Notes under the pieces: generated by a model
Seen by the model: only the letters and a program-made list of their open reading frames with translations
Database searches by the model: none
Told to the model about the DNA's origin: nothing
In this document: piece after piece, positions 44,077-52,342 of the stretch
How positions within the stretch are numbered: position 1 is the stretch's first letter
Layout of the letters: every line of letters begins with the position of its first letter
NCBI GenBank assembly: GCA_046295215.1
Contig: JBKBNP010000005.1
Span: forward strand, 1 to 64,000
Length of the DNA: 64,000 nucleotides
Direction of reading: 5' to 3'
Source: Szabonella sp046295215
GTDB lineage: Bacteria > Pseudomonadota > Alphaproteobacteria > Rhodobacterales > Rhodobacteraceae
Program-made: the position numbers and the translations under genes

Positions 44077-44571
44077 TCATTTCACGGCCTCCAGATCGAA
44101 GCGTCGCTGCCAGCCTCGCGCCTCGATCAGCCGCCCGCCCAGACCGAGCGCGGTGCAGACCGCCTTGTCGCCGACCGTGCAGGGATCGGGTGCGGAGGTG
44201 CGCCAGTGGTCATGCGCGGCGCGCAGGGCCTCGGGCCGGTCATCCCCGTCGGGATGGCGCGCGGTCGTGCTGTCAAGCCGGGAGCCGAGCAGGCGCGACA
44301 GATCGTCAAGACAGGCGCGGGAGGTGAACGGCCTGATCGTGCAGGCCGAAAGGGCCGTGCCGATGCAGCCGCTGTCCCTGCCCGCAAGGACCGGCAATTG
44401 CGCGGGAATGTCCTCCGCCGGGCCGGCCATGGCGGAAACGGTGACGCGGTCGCTGTCGGCAAGGCAGCGGTCCAGCACCCCAGCCGCATCCCCGGCATGT
44501 GCGAAACCCGCACCCCCCCCGAGTATAAGGCACAGGATAGGATAGGAAAATCCGGAGAACCCTGTTTTCAT
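44077..44571 (-). CDS. Hypothetical secreted Cys-rich protein in the liu operon
   Basis: Protein of about 164 residues. The chosen ATG gives a signal peptide (YPILCLILGGGAGFAHA). The mature part has six cysteines (CLADSD, GCIG, SACTIRP, RACLDD, DPCTVG, AVCTALG), some of which could form disulfides. The pattern of a short periplasmic Cys-rich protein resembles LprI-type DUF1311 proteins, but I cannot assign the family. In-frame ATGs 8 and 35 codons upstream exist; the signal peptide decided the start. It sits between ivd (ends 44673) and mccB and probably travels on the same mRNA, although a secreted protein has no obvious role in the pathway. Confidence 0.65.
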   Translation of the reverse strand: MKTGFSGFSYPILCLILGGGAGFAHAGDAAGVLDRCLADSDRVTVSAMAGPAEDIPAQLPVLAGRDSGCIGTALSACTIRPFTSRACLDDLSRLLGSRLDSTTARHPDGDDRPEALRAAHDHWRTSAPDPCTVGDKAVCTALGLGGRLIEARGWQRRFDLEAVK

Positions 44572-44672
44572 CCCAAGCCGATTTCTTGCAGCCATCCTGC
44601 ATGCGCAGTGCTTTTCCGCCACGCCTTCGTGCGCAGGGCAAGGGCGGTCATGCCCTTCTCCTCCTGCGCGGT

Positions 44673-45833
44673 TCATCCCTGCGCCATCAACTCGCGCCCG
44701 ATCAGCATGCGCCGTATCTCGCTTGTCCCCGCGCCAATCTCCATCAGCTTGGCATCGCGGAACAACCGGCTGACCACAGAGTCATTGAGGAACCCCGCGC
44801 CCCCCAGCGCCTGAACCGCCTGATGCGCCTGCACCATCGCCTGTTCGGAGGCATAGAGCACGCAGCCCGCCGCATCCGCCCGCGTCACCTCGCCCCGGTC
44901 GCAGGCGCGCGCGACCTCGTAGACATAGGCGCGGGCGGTGTTCAGCGCGACATACATGTCTGCCAGTTTGCCCTGCATCAACTGGAAATTCCCGATGGGC
45001 TGGCCGAACTGCTGACGCTCGCGGACATAAGGCATCACCTCGTCCAGACAAGCCGCCATGAGGCCCGTCCCGATGCCCGACAGCACCACGCGCTCATAGT
45101 CCAGCCCCGACATCAGCACCCGCACGCCCCGGCCTTCCTCGCCCAGAACATTCTCGAACGGCACTTCGCAATCGTCGAAAAAAAGCTGTGCCGTGTTCGA
45201 TCCGCGCATCCCGAGCTTGTCGAAATGCTGCGAGGTCGAAAACCCCTTCATCGACCGCTCCACGATGAAGGCGGTGATGCCCCGGCTGCCCGCCTCCGGG
45301 TCGGTCTTGGCATAGACGATGAGGGTATCGGCATCGGGGCCGTTGGTGATCCAGTATTTCGTGCCGTTCAGAACGTAATAGCCATTCCGCTTCTCGGCGC
45401 GCAGCTTCATCGACACGACATCCGACCCGGCGGAGGGCTCCGACATCGCCAGCGCGCCGACATGCGCCCCCGACACCAGCCCCGGCAGGTATTTGCGCTT
45501 CTGCGCATCGCTGCCGTTGAGCTTGATCTGGTTCACACAAAGGTTCGAATGGGCGCCATAGGACAGGGACACCGAGGCCGAGGCCCGCGCGATTTCCTCG
45601 ATGGCGACAACATGGGCGAGATAGCCCATCCCCGCCCCGCCGAACTCTTCCGGAACGGTGATGCCCAGAAGCCCCAGATCCCCCATTTCGCGCCAAAGGT
45701 CGGCCGGAAACACATTGGATGTATCCACCTCCGCCGCGATGGGTTTCAGCCGCTCCTGCGCCCAGCGATGCACCAGGTCGCGCAGGGCCGTGACATCCTC
45801 GCCCAGGTCAAACCGCATGGCCCCTGCAAACAT
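44673..45833 (-). CDS. liuA: Isovaleryl-CoA dehydrogenase
   Basis: Acyl-CoA dehydrogenase of 386 residues that oxidises isovaleryl-CoA to 3-methylcrotonyl-CoA and feeds ETF. Signatures: GLLGITVPEEFGGAGMGYLA, AMSEPSAGSDVVSMKLRA, WITNGPDADTLIVYAKT, the YERVVLSGIGTGLMAACLD segment that holds the catalytic Glu of the isovaleryl type, and a QALGGAGFLND region with GTSEIRRMLIGREL at the C-terminus. It is the first gene of the liu operon. The ATG was chosen because GGAGG lies five to six bases upstream; an ATG four codons earlier and one five codons later are alternatives. Confidence 0.94.
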   Translation of the reverse strand: MFAGAMRFDLGEDVTALRDLVHRWAQERLKPIAAEVDTSNVFPADLWREMGDLGLLGITVPEEFGGAGMGYLAHVVAIEEIARASASVSLSYGAHSNLCVNQIKLNGSDAQKRKYLPGLVSGAHVGALAMSEPSAGSDVVSMKLRAEKRNGYYVLNGTKYWITNGPDADTLIVYAKTDPEAGSRGITAFIVERSMKGFSTSQHFDKLGMRGSNTAQLFFDDCEVPFENVLGEEGRGVRVLMSGLDYERVVLSGIGTGLMAACLDEVMPYVRERQQFGQPIGNFQLMQGKLADMYVALNTARAYVYEVARACDRGEVTRADAAGCVLYASEQAMVQAHQAVQALGGAGFLNDSVVSRLFRDAKLMEIGAGTSEIRRMLIGRELMAQG

Positions 45834-45849
45834 CGCCGCCTCCAAGAAT

Positions 45850-45863
45850 TGAACGTGTGTTCA
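45850..45863. promoter_or_regulatory. TetR-type palindrome in front of the liu operon
   Basis: TGAAC-GTGT-GTTCA, a perfect 5-base inverted repeat with a 4-base centre, lies 17 bases upstream of the isovaleryl-CoA dehydrogenase start, in an AT-rich gap shared with divergent kdsA. Palindromes of this spacing are typical of TetR/AcrR regulators of acyl-CoA catabolism. No regulator gene is adjacent, so the regulator is encoded elsewhere. Confidence 0.5.
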
Positions 45864-45977
45864 TTTAATATCCGATCCGCCGCGCCCGCGTCAAATGAAA
45901 ATGCGGCCCGGGGACAGGGCATTGACAAAGCGGCCCACCTGCGGCACCGCCGAAAGACAGCAGAGGGAGCAGGACGG

Positions 45978-46811
45978 ATGGATGCGGCAAGACAGGTGAG
46001 CGTCGGCAATGTGACCTTCGACAATGCGGGGCCGGTGGCCTTCATCCTCGGCCCCTGCCAGATGGAAAGCCGCGCCCATGCGCTGGAAATGGCCGCCGCC
46101 ATCACCGAAATCGCCGCCGCCGCCGGGGTGCGCGCGGTGTTCAAGGCCTCCTATGACAAGGCCAACCGCACCAGCCTTTCGGGCGCGCGTGGCATCGGAA
46201 TGGCGAGCGCGCTGGAAGTGTTTGCCGAGATCAAGGCGACCCATGGCTTTGCCGTGCTGACGGATGTCCACGACTCCGCGCATTGCGCCCCGGTGGCGGA
46301 GGTCTGCGACATCCTCCAGATCCCGGCGTTTCTCTGCCGCCAGACCGATCTGCTGATCGCCGCCGCCCGGACGGGGCGCGCGATCAATGTCAAGAAGGGC
46401 CAGTTCCTCGCCCCCTGGGACATGAAGAATGTCTTGGCCAAGATCACCGGATCGGGCAATCCGAACGTGATGCTGACCGAACGCGGTGCGTCGTTCGGCT
46501 ACAACACGCTGGTCACCGATTTCCGCGCCCTGCCGATCATGGCCGAAACCGGCGCCCCGGTGATCTTCGATGCCACCCATTCGGTGCAGCAACCGGGTGG
46601 ACAGGGCAGCTCCAGCGGCGGACAGCGCGAATTCGTCCCTGTCCTCGCGCGCGCCGCCGTGGCTGTCGGGGTCGCGGGCGTGTTCATCGAAACCCATGAC
46701 GACCCCGACCGCGCCCCCTCGGACGGGCCGAACATGGTCCCGCTGAAAGATCTCGGCGCGCTCCTCACCTCGCTGCGCGACATCGACGCGCTCGTGAAGC
46801 ATCGCACCTGA
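45978..46811 (+). CDS. kdsA: 3-deoxy-D-manno-octulosonate 8-phosphate synthase
   Basis: Cytosolic enzyme of 277 residues that condenses phosphoenolpyruvate and arabinose 5-phosphate for the KDO of lipopolysaccharide. Typical segments: FILGPCQMESRAHALEMA, FKASYDKANRTSLSGARG, LQIPAFLCRQTDLLIAAART, NVKKGQFLAPWDMKNV, TERGASFGYNTLVTDFRAL and FDATHSVQQPGGQGSSSGG. The ATG (MDAARQVS) has AGGACGG directly upstream. A much longer frame is open to the left but overlaps the liu genes on the opposite strand and is not coding. Confidence 0.95.
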   Translation: MDAARQVSVGNVTFDNAGPVAFILGPCQMESRAHALEMAAAITEIAAAAGVRAVFKASYDKANRTSLSGARGIGMASALEVFAEIKATHGFAVLTDVHDSAHCAPVAEVCDILQIPAFLCRQTDLLIAAARTGRAINVKKGQFLAPWDMKNVLAKITGSGNPNVMLTERGASFGYNTLVTDFRALPIMAETGAPVIFDATHSVQQPGGQGSSSGGQREFVPVLARAAVAVGVAGVFIETHDDPDRAPSDGPNMVPLKDLGALLTSLRDIDALVKHRT

Positions 46812-46822
46812 AACCCGGTTCC

Positions 46823-46880
46823 CTTTTCATCTTGGCCGAAATACCTCGGGGGGTGAGGGGGGCAGCGCCCCCCTGCCCGG
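46823..46880 (+). repeat. Dispersed hairpin repeat, copy B, probable bidirectional terminator
   Basis: TTTTCATCTTGGCCGAAATA is followed by CCTCGGGGGGTGAGG and a hairpin with GGGGGGCAG / CTGCCCCCC-like arms (GGGGGG CAGCG CCCCCC). It occupies almost the whole gap between convergent kdsA and the response regulator gene and could terminate either transcript. Confidence 0.75.
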
Positions 46881-46896
46881 CCAGCCCAAAGGCGCA

Positions 46897-47532
46897 TCAC
46901 CCGTCGCGCAACCCCATCCGCGCCGCGTGCCAGGCCGCCTCCGCCCGCGACCCGATGCCGAGCTTGCGATAGACGATCTTGATATAGCCCGCCACGGTGG
47001 TCTCCGCGATGCCCATGGCCTGCGCCACCTCGCCATTGCGCAACCCCCGCGCGATCAGCCCCAGAACCTCGCGCTCGCGGTCGGTCAGATTGGCCTCGGG
47101 CTCTGCCGCAGGGCCGGTATGGCGGAAATGATCCATGATGCGCCGCGCGATGGCCGGTGACAGCGCGGGCAGGCCCAGCGACAACTGCCCCAGTTGCCGG
47201 ATCAGCACGGGTGCCGCGTTTTCCTTCAACAGATACCCGTCCGCCCCGGCCGAAAGCGCGGCCACGACGCTGGCGTCATCCCCCATGACCGTGGTCACGA
47301 CACAGATCGTCGGCTCCGGCCCCTGCCGCAGGTCGCGCAGGAAATCGAGCCCCGACCCGTCGGGCAGGCCGAGGTCGATCAGCGCCAGATCAATGGGCTG
47401 CCCGAGATAGCCGCGCGCCGCGCGCAGGGTGTCGGCCTCCGACAGGCTGGCCTCGGGAAAGGCACTCCGCACGATCTCCCCCAGCCATCTGCGGGTTTCG
47501 GCAATATCCTCGACGATCAGGATGCGTCTCAT
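46897..47532 (-). CDS. NarL/LuxR-type response regulator
   Basis: Protein of 211 residues. The receiver domain (about 1-120) has the acidic pair Glu8-Asp9, phospho-acceptor Asp53 (LALIDLGLPDG), Thr in CVVTTVMGDD and Lys in GYLLKENAAP. The C-terminal LuxR helix-turn-helix (about 145-205) reads LTDREREVLGLIARGLRNGE, VAQAMGIAETTVAGYIKIVY and RKLG. It overlaps the histidine kinase stop (ATGA), so both form a co-translated two-component system. Confidence 0.94.
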   Translation of the reverse strand: MRRILIVEDIAETRRWLGEIVRSAFPEASLSEADTLRAARGYLGQPIDLALIDLGLPDGSGLDFLRDLRQGPEPTICVVTTVMGDDASVVAALSAGADGYLLKENAAPVLIRQLGQLSLGLPALSPAIARRIMDHFRHTGPAAEPEANLTDREREVLGLIARGLRNGEVAQAMGIAETTVAGYIKIVYRKLGIGSRAEAAWHAARMGLRDG

Positions 47533-49745
47533 TCCATCTCTCCGGTTCCGGTCGGGGCAAGCGGCAAGTCCGCGTGAAGGCTGGTCCCCTCGGCCCCCGT
47601 GCGCACCTCGAGCCTGCCGCCGCATTGCTCGATCCGGTCGCGCAGATTGGTGAACCCCTGGCCGCCCCGGATGTTTGCGGCATCAAATCCGCGCCCGTCA
47701 TCGCCCAGCATCAGCGACAGGGTCGCCCGCCCTTCTCCGCCCGCCTGCGCACCGCCTCCCGCAGTCCCCGCGATGCGGATGATCGCACGGCGTGCCCCCG
47801 AATGACGCAGCAGATTGCTGATCCCTTCCCGAAGGAAGGCGCGCAGCGTGTGAACGACCCTTGTGGCAAGGGGCGTGTCGGAAACCCCGTCGGCCTGCCA
47901 GTCCAGCGCCACACCCGCTGCTTCCAGATGATCCGCCACCTCGGCGCGCAGATCCGCCAGAAGCCGTGGCAGGTTCAGGCTTTCCTGTGCCGGGTTCGAA
48001 ATGATCTCGCGCAGGTCGGTCAGCGTCTGGCGGATCAGCAGATCCTTGCGGTCGACCCCCGGCGAATGCAGCGCCCCCAGCAGAAGCACACCGATATTGT
48101 CATGCATGTCGCGGCTGATCCGCCGCCGCTCGGCCTCCACCGCATCGCGGTAGGCGCGGTGCTGGTCTATGGCCCGCGCCAGCAGGGCCGCCATCCGGTC
48201 CGCCGTCGCCAGATCGCGCGAGGAAAAGAGCCGCTTCCCCCCACGCGCCCAGTCCAGTCGCAGCGCAGGCAATCCACCAACGGAGGGAAAGACAAGCGCC
48301 TCGCCATCCCGGTCCAGCCGCGCACGCTGCTCTGTCCCCGGCATGGGGGCCAGCGCCAGCGGCGCGAAGCGGTCGCGCAGCAGCGTGGACAACCTTGCGG
48401 CCTGCTCGGCAGGGTCATCAGCCTGCGCCACTTCGCTGAAGCGCAGGAAAAGATCCTCGACCGTCATCGCCGTGTCCCGCCGGAACCGCTCGGCCAGCCA
48501 GCCGCGCAGCGGAAGATAGGCCAGCGCCACCACCGCCAGCGACACTCCGATCGCCGGCGCGCGATCCAGCGCCAGACCGAAGATCAGCAGCGCGTCAAGC
48601 GCCAGCAGCAGGGCCACCCCGCCCCCGTAGAACAGCACCCGGAACGACCAGTCCGCCAGATCGAACAGCCGGTAGCGCAGCACCCCGAGGCAGAGCCCGA
48701 CATAGATCAGGAGGAACAGGACGAAAGCCGTGCTTTGTTCCAGAAGCGGCGGGCGGTCCAGAAGCACCGGCACGATCACCGTCAGAACGAAGCCACCGGC
48801 CCCGAGCACCACCGACAGCCCGAACCAGCCCAGCATGGCGCGGGCGCGGATGTCGCGGCGGTTGACCCAGATCTGCGCCCCGAGCGTGGCCAGCAGAACC
48901 GCCATGGTCGCGGCCACGATGCCTTGCAGCATCGGCGCATGTTCCGGCCAGTCATCCAGTTGCAGCCACAGGATCACGCCGCCCAGCACCAGCGTCGGGG
49001 CCGCAAGCCGCAAGCCGCCCGCCAGGGGCTTTGGATAGATCAGGAACAGCGTCACCATGCCGATCCCGAAGATCAGCGTCCCGGTCAGATTGACCCGGCT
49101 CGCGATTTCGAACACCAGCGGGTCAAGCGCGATTTCCCGGGTGGAATAGAGCGCCGCCGAATGGGCGGACAGCGCAAGGCCGACGCCCGCAAGCAGAAGC
49201 ATCCAGGCCGCCCGGTCCGACAGGCGCAGCGCCACCACCCAGGCCCCCAGCCAGAGCCCCGCCAGACCCACACCGAGTTGTGTCCAGAAAACGGCGGGCA
49301 GATTGCCCAGGGGACGGGTCGGCGCGGCTGCGACCGTCACGCTGCGTTGGCCATCGGGCGTTGCCAGATCGAACTGCACCGGACCATCGCGCAACGCCTC
49401 GTGCAGTTGCCCCTGCCGGTCCAGAAATCGCCGGATCGCAGGGGCCGATCCCAGCATGTCCGGCTCCTCGATCCGGTCGGCCGGTTCAAGGTCGAGACCA
49501 CGATCCGGCAGCGCAAGCGGCACGATCCGCAGCACCTGCGTTCCGTCCGGCAGACTGCGGCCCGGCCCCTTGCCATCGGCCGAGCGCACGATGACAGTCC
49601 CTGTGTCGGAGATCCGCAGATCCAGCCCGACCCAGGGCTGCTGCACCGCGACAAAGACCGCCAGTGCCGCCTGCAGGAGGCCAAGCAGGATCGCAGCCGT
49701 CAGGACGGTTCCCGGGGCGACCAGCCTGAAGATGCGCGACCCCAT
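47529..49745 (-). CDS. Membrane sensor histidine kinase (HisKA_3 class)
   Basis: Protein of about 738 residues. After an N-terminal helix (residues 5-35) there is an extracytoplasmic region (about 36-150), then seven or more helices (about 152-425) and a cytosolic part with a GAF-like stretch. The dimerisation/phospho-acceptor helix reads EAERRRISRDMHDNIGVLLL with His548, typical of NarX/DesK-type HisKA_3 kinases. The HATPase_c domain has FLREGISNLLRHSGARRAII, GDDGRGFD and GFTNLRDRIEQCGG. The ATG used follows AAAGGGCGGGACGC; a further in-frame ATG eleven codons upstream, and a TTG before that, are less likely. The ligand is unknown. It is divergent from the lipoprotein/Slam pair. Confidence 0.92.
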   Translation of the reverse strand: MGSRIFRLVAPGTVLTAAILLGLLQAALAVFVAVQQPWVGLDLRISDTGTVIVRSADGKGPGRSLPDGTQVLRIVPLALPDRGLDLEPADRIEEPDMLGSAPAIRRFLDRQGQLHEALRDGPVQFDLATPDGQRSVTVAAAPTRPLGNLPAVFWTQLGVGLAGLWLGAWVVALRLSDRAAWMLLLAGVGLALSAHSAALYSTREIALDPLVFEIASRVNLTGTLIFGIGMVTLFLIYPKPLAGGLRLAAPTLVLGGVILWLQLDDWPEHAPMLQGIVAATMAVLLATLGAQIWVNRRDIRARAMLGWFGLSVVLGAGGFVLTVIVPVLLDRPPLLEQSTAFVLFLLIYVGLCLGVLRYRLFDLADWSFRVLFYGGGVALLLALDALLIFGLALDRAPAIGVSLAVVALAYLPLRGWLAERFRRDTAMTVEDLFLRFSEVAQADDPAEQAARLSTLLRDRFAPLALAPMPGTEQRARLDRDGEALVFPSVGGLPALRLDWARGGKRLFSSRDLATADRMAALLARAIDQHRAYRDAVEAERRRISRDMHDNIGVLLLGALHSPGVDRKDLLIRQTLTDLREIISNPAQESLNLPRLLADLRAEVADHLEAAGVALDWQADGVSDTPLATRVVHTLRAFLREGISNLLRHSGARRAIIRIAGTAGGGAQAGGEGRATLSLMLGDDGRGFDAANIRGGQGFTNLRDRIEQCGGRLEVRTGAEGTSLHADLPLAPTGTGEME

Positions 49746-49812
49746 GCGTCCCGCCCTTTCCCGTGCGACAGGCCTCATGACCCGCAATACGAAGCTTTAA
49801 GGCATCGACCCA

Positions 49813-49829
49813 CCCCCCGAACAGGGGGG
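49813..49829. repeat. Short perfect G/C hairpin in the kinase-lipoprotein intergenic region
   Basis: CCCCCC-GAACA-GGGGGG forms a six-pair stem in the 155-base gap between the divergent histidine kinase and lipoprotein genes. It could affect either 5' leader. No clear -10/-35 pair was recognised in this gap. Confidence 0.4.
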
Positions 49830-49900
49830 AGACGCCTGACCCTGCAATGCCCATAGCTTGAGCCGCCAGACAACTGGCTGCAATCGGGGAGAATTCGAAC

Positions 49901-50548
49901 ATGGGTAGAGTTGCGCGGATAGTGGTGGGTTTGACGGCGATTACCGGTCTTTCGGCATGCCTCGGCGGCGGCGGTGGCGGCGGTGGTGCAGGTGGCGGCG
50001 GCGGTGGCTCCTACCAATCGAGCTTCGACGCGGTCACGGCAAGGACACCGACCCAGAACATGCCCACCAGCCTCAATGCGAATTACAAGGGGCAGATGAA
50101 GGTGGATGTGAATGACGGCACCGATACGGGCACGGCCTACGGCGATCTCGACATCGCGGTGACCTGGACCGAAGGTCAGTCCGCCAACCCGTTCAGCGGA
50201 ACCGCGTCGAATTTCACCGGGACGCTCGCCTCTGGCGCAACCGGCGACATCACGGGCTCTCTGGCGGTTGTCGACGCGCCTGTCGGGGCAATCACCCGGT
50301 CCTCTTTCGCGGTCCCGGCACCCGGCAGCGGCACGGTCAGTGTCGGGGCGGGCCAGTTCACGATGCGCGGCGATCTGACGGTCGATGGCACCGATTATGA
50401 CACGACGCTGCTGCTGGGTGGCAATTTCTTCGGCTCTGGCGCGACCGCGATGCAGGGGGCTGTCTCCGGCGGCGTGAAGGAGAAAGGCACCGGGGGGGCC
50501 ATCTTCGACGCCGCCGCAGGGGGCGCCTTCTATCTCATCCAGGATTGA
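49901..50548 (+). CDS. TbpB-like surface lipoprotein, likely Slam substrate
   Basis: Protein of 215 residues. A type II signal peptide (VVGLTAITGLSAC) gives lipidated Cys20, followed by a Gly-rich tether (about residues 22-36). The rest, with many Gly, Thr, Ser and Asn, reads like one small beta-barrel of the C-lobe/TbpB_B_D type: FTGTLASGATGDITGSLAV, FTMRGDLTVDG, and near the end GGNFFGSGATAMQGAVSGGV. The FYGxxAxxxGGxxxG-like segment is the hallmark of TbpB, HpuA and other Slam-dependent surface lipoproteins. The Slam gene follows 93 bases downstream on the same strand. The ligand it binds is unknown. Family is by pattern; the pairing with Slam supports it. Confidence 0.82.
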   Translation: MGRVARIVVGLTAITGLSACLGGGGGGGGAGGGGGGSYQSSFDAVTARTPTQNMPTSLNANYKGQMKVDVNDGTDTGTAYGDLDIAVTWTEGQSANPFSGTASNFTGTLASGATGDITGSLAVVDAPVGAITRSSFAVPAPGSGTVSVGAGQFTMRGDLTVDGTDYDTTLLLGGNFFGSGATAMQGAVSGGVKEKGTGGAIFDAAAGGAFYLIQD

Positions 50549-50578
50549 TCCTGCCGTCTGCTCCGACGACGGATCATA

Positions 50579-50615
50579 GGTCCGGCCCCCTGATTAGTCC
50601 CCTCGGGGCCGGACC
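50579..50615 (+). terminator. Strong hairpin between lipoprotein and Slam genes
   Basis: GGTCCGGCCCC (50579-50589) pairs perfectly with GGGGCCGGACC (50605-50615) around a 15-base loop. It lies 31 bases after the lipoprotein stop and 27 bases before the Slam ATG. No T-run follows, so it may be an attenuator or a 3'-end stabiliser that makes the lipoprotein more abundant than the translocon. Confidence 0.55.
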
Positions 50616-50641
50616 CCCAAGACCTTGCGAACGGATCCGCG

Positions 50642-51919
50642 ATGCGCAGCCTGATTGCCCTCCTGATGCTGGTCCTGATGCCCCTTTGTGCCAACGCGCA
50701 GGGGGTGGAGGCAGCCGAGCGCGCCATTGCCGCGGGCCGGATCAGCGAAGGCGTGGCCCTGGCCGAAGCCGCCCGCCCGGCGAACAGCAGCGAGGAAATC
50801 CGCCGCCTCTGGGCGCTCGCGGTCGGCTATGGGCGGCAGGGGCGTCCGCGCGCGGCAATTGCACCGCTGGAACGGCTGGTAGCCTTGCAACCGGCCGATC
50901 CGCGCTGGCGGCTGGAACTTGCAGGCGCCCTGGCCGAAACCGGGCAGGATGAACGCGCGGGCTATCACTTTGACCTCGCGCGCGGCGCGCAGGGGCTGGC
51001 CGCCCCCACGCGCAAGGCCATCGACGACCATATCGACCGGCTGGACCGCCGCCAGACATGGGAAGGCCATTTCCGCCTGTCGATCGTCCCCGAAAGCAAT
51101 GCCGAAAAGCGCACCGGCGCAGAGCGCGTGACCATCGGCGGGCTCAATTTCGGGATCAATCCCAATGCGCGGCAGCGCCCGGCGACGGGGCTCGACATCG
51201 GGTTCGGCCTGACCGCCCTGCCGGTGATCGCCCCCGACCTGCGCGGGCAGGTCGGGTTCAGGGTGGAGGCACGTCTTTTCGACGGTCGGGCCGCCGATGA
51301 CGTGACGCTCCGGGTCGGGGCCGGGCTGATCCGCTTTGCCGATCATGGCCAGCGCCTTTCGGCAGAGATGTTCGCCACCCGGCGCTGGCTTGCGGACCGC
51401 GCCTATACTCGTGCAGCGGGGCTGGAGCTTGGCTATTCGCGCCGCCTGTCGGAGCGCGTCAATCTCGGCGCGACGCTGCTGGCGGACCGGACCGATTACA
51501 CCGGCACGCCCTTTCACGCCGACCGCGCGGCGCTCCACCTCAATGCCCTGCATGTCGTCTCGCCGCAACTGATGCTGCGCGGGGGGCTGCGGTTCGAAAC
51601 CCGGCGCAGCGCCAATCCGGGCCTTGCCGGTCAGGCAAGCGGGCTGAGCCTTGGCGGGCAATATCTCTTTGCGGGGGGCATGCGCGTCGCGCTGGACCTT
51701 CATTTCGACCGCAATGATTTCGAGGGCCGGCATGCCCTTTTCGGCGTACAGAGGCAGGATCGCCGCCGGCAGGCCATCCTTCAGGTCACGAATGCCAACT
51801 GGAATTACCTTGGCTTCGCTCCGGTCCTGAAACTTGGCTATGACCGGCAGAAATCATCCATTGTGCTGAACGACTACCGCAACCTTTCCGCCGCCATCGG
51901 GATCACCCGCAGTTTCTGA
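50642..51919 (+). CDS. Surface lipoprotein assembly modifier (Slam, DUF560 family)
   Basis: Predicted outer-membrane protein of 425 residues. A Sec signal peptide (LIALLMLVLMPLCANA) is followed by an alpha-helical TPR-like part (about 22-125: AERAIAAGRISEGVALAEAA, then LERLVALQPADPRWRLELA). From about residue 135 the chain switches to amphipathic strands of a beta-barrel (WEGHFRLSIVPESNAEKRTG, DIGFGLTALPVIAPDLRG, AGLELGYSRRLSERVNLGA) and ends with Phe (ITRSF), a BAM recognition signature. This TPR-plus-barrel layout is that of Slam proteins that move lipoproteins across the outer membrane (type XI secretion). The preceding gene encodes the likely cargo. Confidence 0.9.
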   Translation: MRSLIALLMLVLMPLCANAQGVEAAERAIAAGRISEGVALAEAARPANSSEEIRRLWALAVGYGRQGRPRAAIAPLERLVALQPADPRWRLELAGALAETGQDERAGYHFDLARGAQGLAAPTRKAIDDHIDRLDRRQTWEGHFRLSIVPESNAEKRTGAERVTIGGLNFGINPNARQRPATGLDIGFGLTALPVIAPDLRGQVGFRVEARLFDGRAADDVTLRVGAGLIRFADHGQRLSAEMFATRRWLADRAYTRAAGLELGYSRRLSERVNLGATLLADRTDYTGTPFHADRAALHLNALHVVSPQLMLRGGLRFETRRSANPGLAGQASGLSLGGQYLFAGGMRVALDLHFDRNDFEGRHALFGVQRQDRRRQAILQVTNANWNYLGFAPVLKLGYDRQKSSIVLNDYRNLSAAIGITRSF

Positions 51920-52011
51920 TCCACCCGTCCGGGGCAAGCGGCCCGGGGCCGGTCAATGCCGTGCGGCTCTTGCGCTTGATCTGCGTTCTTGGCGATGAGG
52001 GGAGAGGGAAA

Positions 52012-52087
52012 TGGTGCCGCGTGTCCGACTCGAACGGACCACCTCTGGGTTACAAAGCCAGCGCTCTACCTGATGAGCTAACGCGGC
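52012..52087 (-). tRNA. tRNA-Thr(TGT)
   Basis: A 76-base cloverleaf on the minus strand: acceptor GCCGCGT paired with ACGCGGC, D-arm GCTC/GAGC, T-arm GTCCG-TTCGAGT-CGGAC and an encoded CCA end. The anticodon loop TTTGTAA places TGT at positions 34-36, reading ACA (Thr). The base pair next to the anticodon loop (31-39) is C-C in this reading; the rest pairs well. Confidence 0.93.
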
Positions 52088-52342
52088 GCGCACGCGAATC
52101 TCTTAAGCGATCAGATGAACCTGCGCAATCCGGCATTGGCTGCGGCCAGCCACCGGTGTCCGCCGAGATGAACGCAAGGGTCGCGGACAGGGTGCGGAAC
52201 TGCCGGGAGTGTTGCCATTGCGGCGCGGGCAGGCGTGGCGGCGCAGATGCACGAGGCCCTTCCAGCCTCCCGCGTCGCCCCGAAAGCCGCTTTTCTCGCA
52301 ACAGACTTGGCCCGGCCACGTCCCTGCCCTAGCTTCATGTCC

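Noticed and set aside
39522..44327. A 1601-codon open frame on the plus strand
   Set aside because: It lies antisense to liuC, liuE, liuD and liuB, which have clear motifs. The Arg/His/Gln-rich product is typical of an antisense frame opposite high-GC genes.
44586..46811. A 741-codon plus-strand frame ending with kdsA
   Set aside because: Only the part from 45978 encodes KdsA. The upstream part is antisense to isovaleryl-CoA dehydrogenase.
47574..49856. A 760-codon plus-strand frame
   Set aside because: Antisense to the histidine kinase gene; no domain seen and composition typical of a shadow frame.
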